Shown here: positions 4,816 to 5,475 of the stretch, piece by piece
Position numbering within the stretch: position 1 is the stretch's first letter
Layout of the letters: each line of letters opens with the position of its first letter
Source of the DNA: Nitrospirota bacterium
GTDB lineage: Bacteria; Nitrospirota; Thermodesulfovibrionia; Thermodesulfovibrionales; JdFR-85
Reading direction: 5' to 3'
Length of the DNA stretch: 5,475 nt
Assembly (NCBI GenBank): GCA_003232715.1
Contig: QIJG01000167.1
Span: 1-5,475 of the forward strand
The notes under the pieces: generated by a model
What the model saw: the letters and a program-made list of their open reading frames with translations, nothing else
Told to the model about the DNA's origin: nothing
Databases searched by the model: none
Program-made: the position numbers and the translations under genes

Positions 4816-5475
4816 TTAAAATGCCGCCGTTATCTGAACGGTAAAGCGCCTGTCATTCGGGCCGGGGGCATTCACCTGTGTCCAGAGCTCGGCTATTCCC
4901 TTTATATTCTGGGTAAAGTAGTATGAAGAGTTAAGAGTGAGTTCATTATAGTCATCAGCACCGTCGTTCTTCTCATAACTGTCGATCCTGATAAGCGGAA
5001 CAATCCATGGACTGGAATTCCTTGATATAACATACAGTGCCTGAAGGTACCATGCATTGTTATTTTCCGTCCCTCCATTCGCTTTATCATCCTGAGCACC
5101 GAGGAAGACCCCCATGAACCTGAAGTCATTATAGTCTGCCTGAAAATCGAGGCCGAGACGACTGAAGTCACGATTCTGCCACCGTCCAGTCACACCGAAA
5201 AGCCCTACCATTGTATTGGGGAGCACATCCACAGCCACCCTTGCATGAAGGTTCTTGGCGTTCTCACCCTCTGCATCCCCTGCAACACCACTCAGTCCGA
5301 CAGTATAGAAGACATTGTTAACGGGTCTTCCATATACAGAGATCACCTGACGTGAATCGCCAAGTGTGCCTTTAGCGTCAGCCTCACCAAAGGCCTGGTC
5401 AATGACAGAATAACTGCCCCTCGTCAGCCTGCGGGAAGAGTAGGTATCGTATGGATCGGCCAATAACATGTCGGA
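4816..5475 (-). CDS. Outer-membrane beta-barrel (porin-like) protein, C-terminal part
   Basis: 219 codons are visible, open to the right edge. The Met codon at 5469 is probably internal, since the frame continues upstream (S D M L L A D P Y) and no ribosome binding site can be judged. The sequence has amphipathic strands of about 10 residues separated by short polar loops (QVISVYGRP, VFYTVGLSGVAG, LHARVAVDVLPNTMVGLFGVTGRW, FRFMGVFLGAQD, AWYLQALYVIS, WIVPLIRIDSYEKN, ELTLNSSYYFTQNIKGIAELWTQV). The last strand is RRFTVQITAAF with a terminal Phe, the usual signal for outer-membrane insertion by the BAM machinery. It is probably a porin or related barrel protein of the outer membrane; the specific family and substrate cannot be told. 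It is followed by its own terminator and is not part of the car transcript. Confidence 0.75.
   Translation of the reverse strand, partial: SDMLLADPYDTYSSRRLTRGSYSVIDQAFGEADAKGTLGDSRQVISVYGRPVNNVFYTVGLSGVAGDAEGENAKNLHARVAVDVLPNTMVGLFGVTGRWQNRDFSRLGLDFQADYNDFRFMGVFLGAQDDKANGGTENNNAWYLQALYVISRNSSPWIVPLIRIDSYEKNDGADDYNELTLNSSYYFTQNIKGIAELWTQVNAPGPNDRRFTVQITAAF

Noticed and set aside
4902..5171. Minus-strand open frame within the beta-barrel gene
   Set aside because: It is an out-of-frame shadow of the barrel protein gene with no ribosome binding site or recognisable product.

Overview
The window is a chromosomal stretch of a Gram-negative bacterium of moderate GC. All recognisable genes read on the minus strand. 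The outer-membrane barrel gene ending in Phe at the right edge supports a Gram-negative host. The phylum cannot be fixed from the sequence; an uncultured Nitrospirota- or Deltaproteobacteria-like lineage is only a guess.

Layout in the direction of transcription (right to left): (1) 5475-4816, the C-terminal part of an outer-membrane beta-barrel/porin-like protein, closed by an intrinsic terminator at 4759-4789. (2) 4758-4555, a short intergenic region holding a decayed remnant of the 5' part of carA (4625-4682) and an AT-rich promoter with a perfect inverted repeat. (3) 4554-3957, a vapBC-type toxin-antitoxin pair (ribbon-helix-helix antitoxin, PIN-domain toxin). (4) 3943-2819, intact carA, starting only 13 bp after the toxin stop. 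(5) 2822-2220, an unrecognised two-TM membrane protein overlapping the carA stop by ATGA. (6) 2219-2089, a spacer with a 9-bp-period CAGATT repeat and a possible promoter. (7) 2088 to the left edge, carB.

CarA and CarB together form carbamoyl-phosphate synthetase, which supplies carbamoyl phosphate for pyrimidine and arginine synthesis. The carB here is unusual. Its first half (520 codons, residue numbering matching E. coli CarB) stops at a TGA just before the conserved VDTCAAEF motif. The rest continues in another frame, opening with an ATG that overlaps this stop (ATGGTTGA). About 20 codons later, a run of 22 heptanucleotides is translated as an in-frame, highly charged insert of about 68 residues (LEDRGQK-type repeats), exactly at the linker between the two synthetase halves. 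The second frame then resumes perfectly conserved CarB sequence to the window edge.

The most notable points are the heptamer array expanded inside an essential gene without breaking its frame, the split or frameshifted carB beside it, and a carA relic on the far side of vapBC. The relic suggests that the toxin-antitoxin module entered at carA and that carA was restored downstream, leaving the car genes behind an autoregulated toxin-antitoxin promoter.
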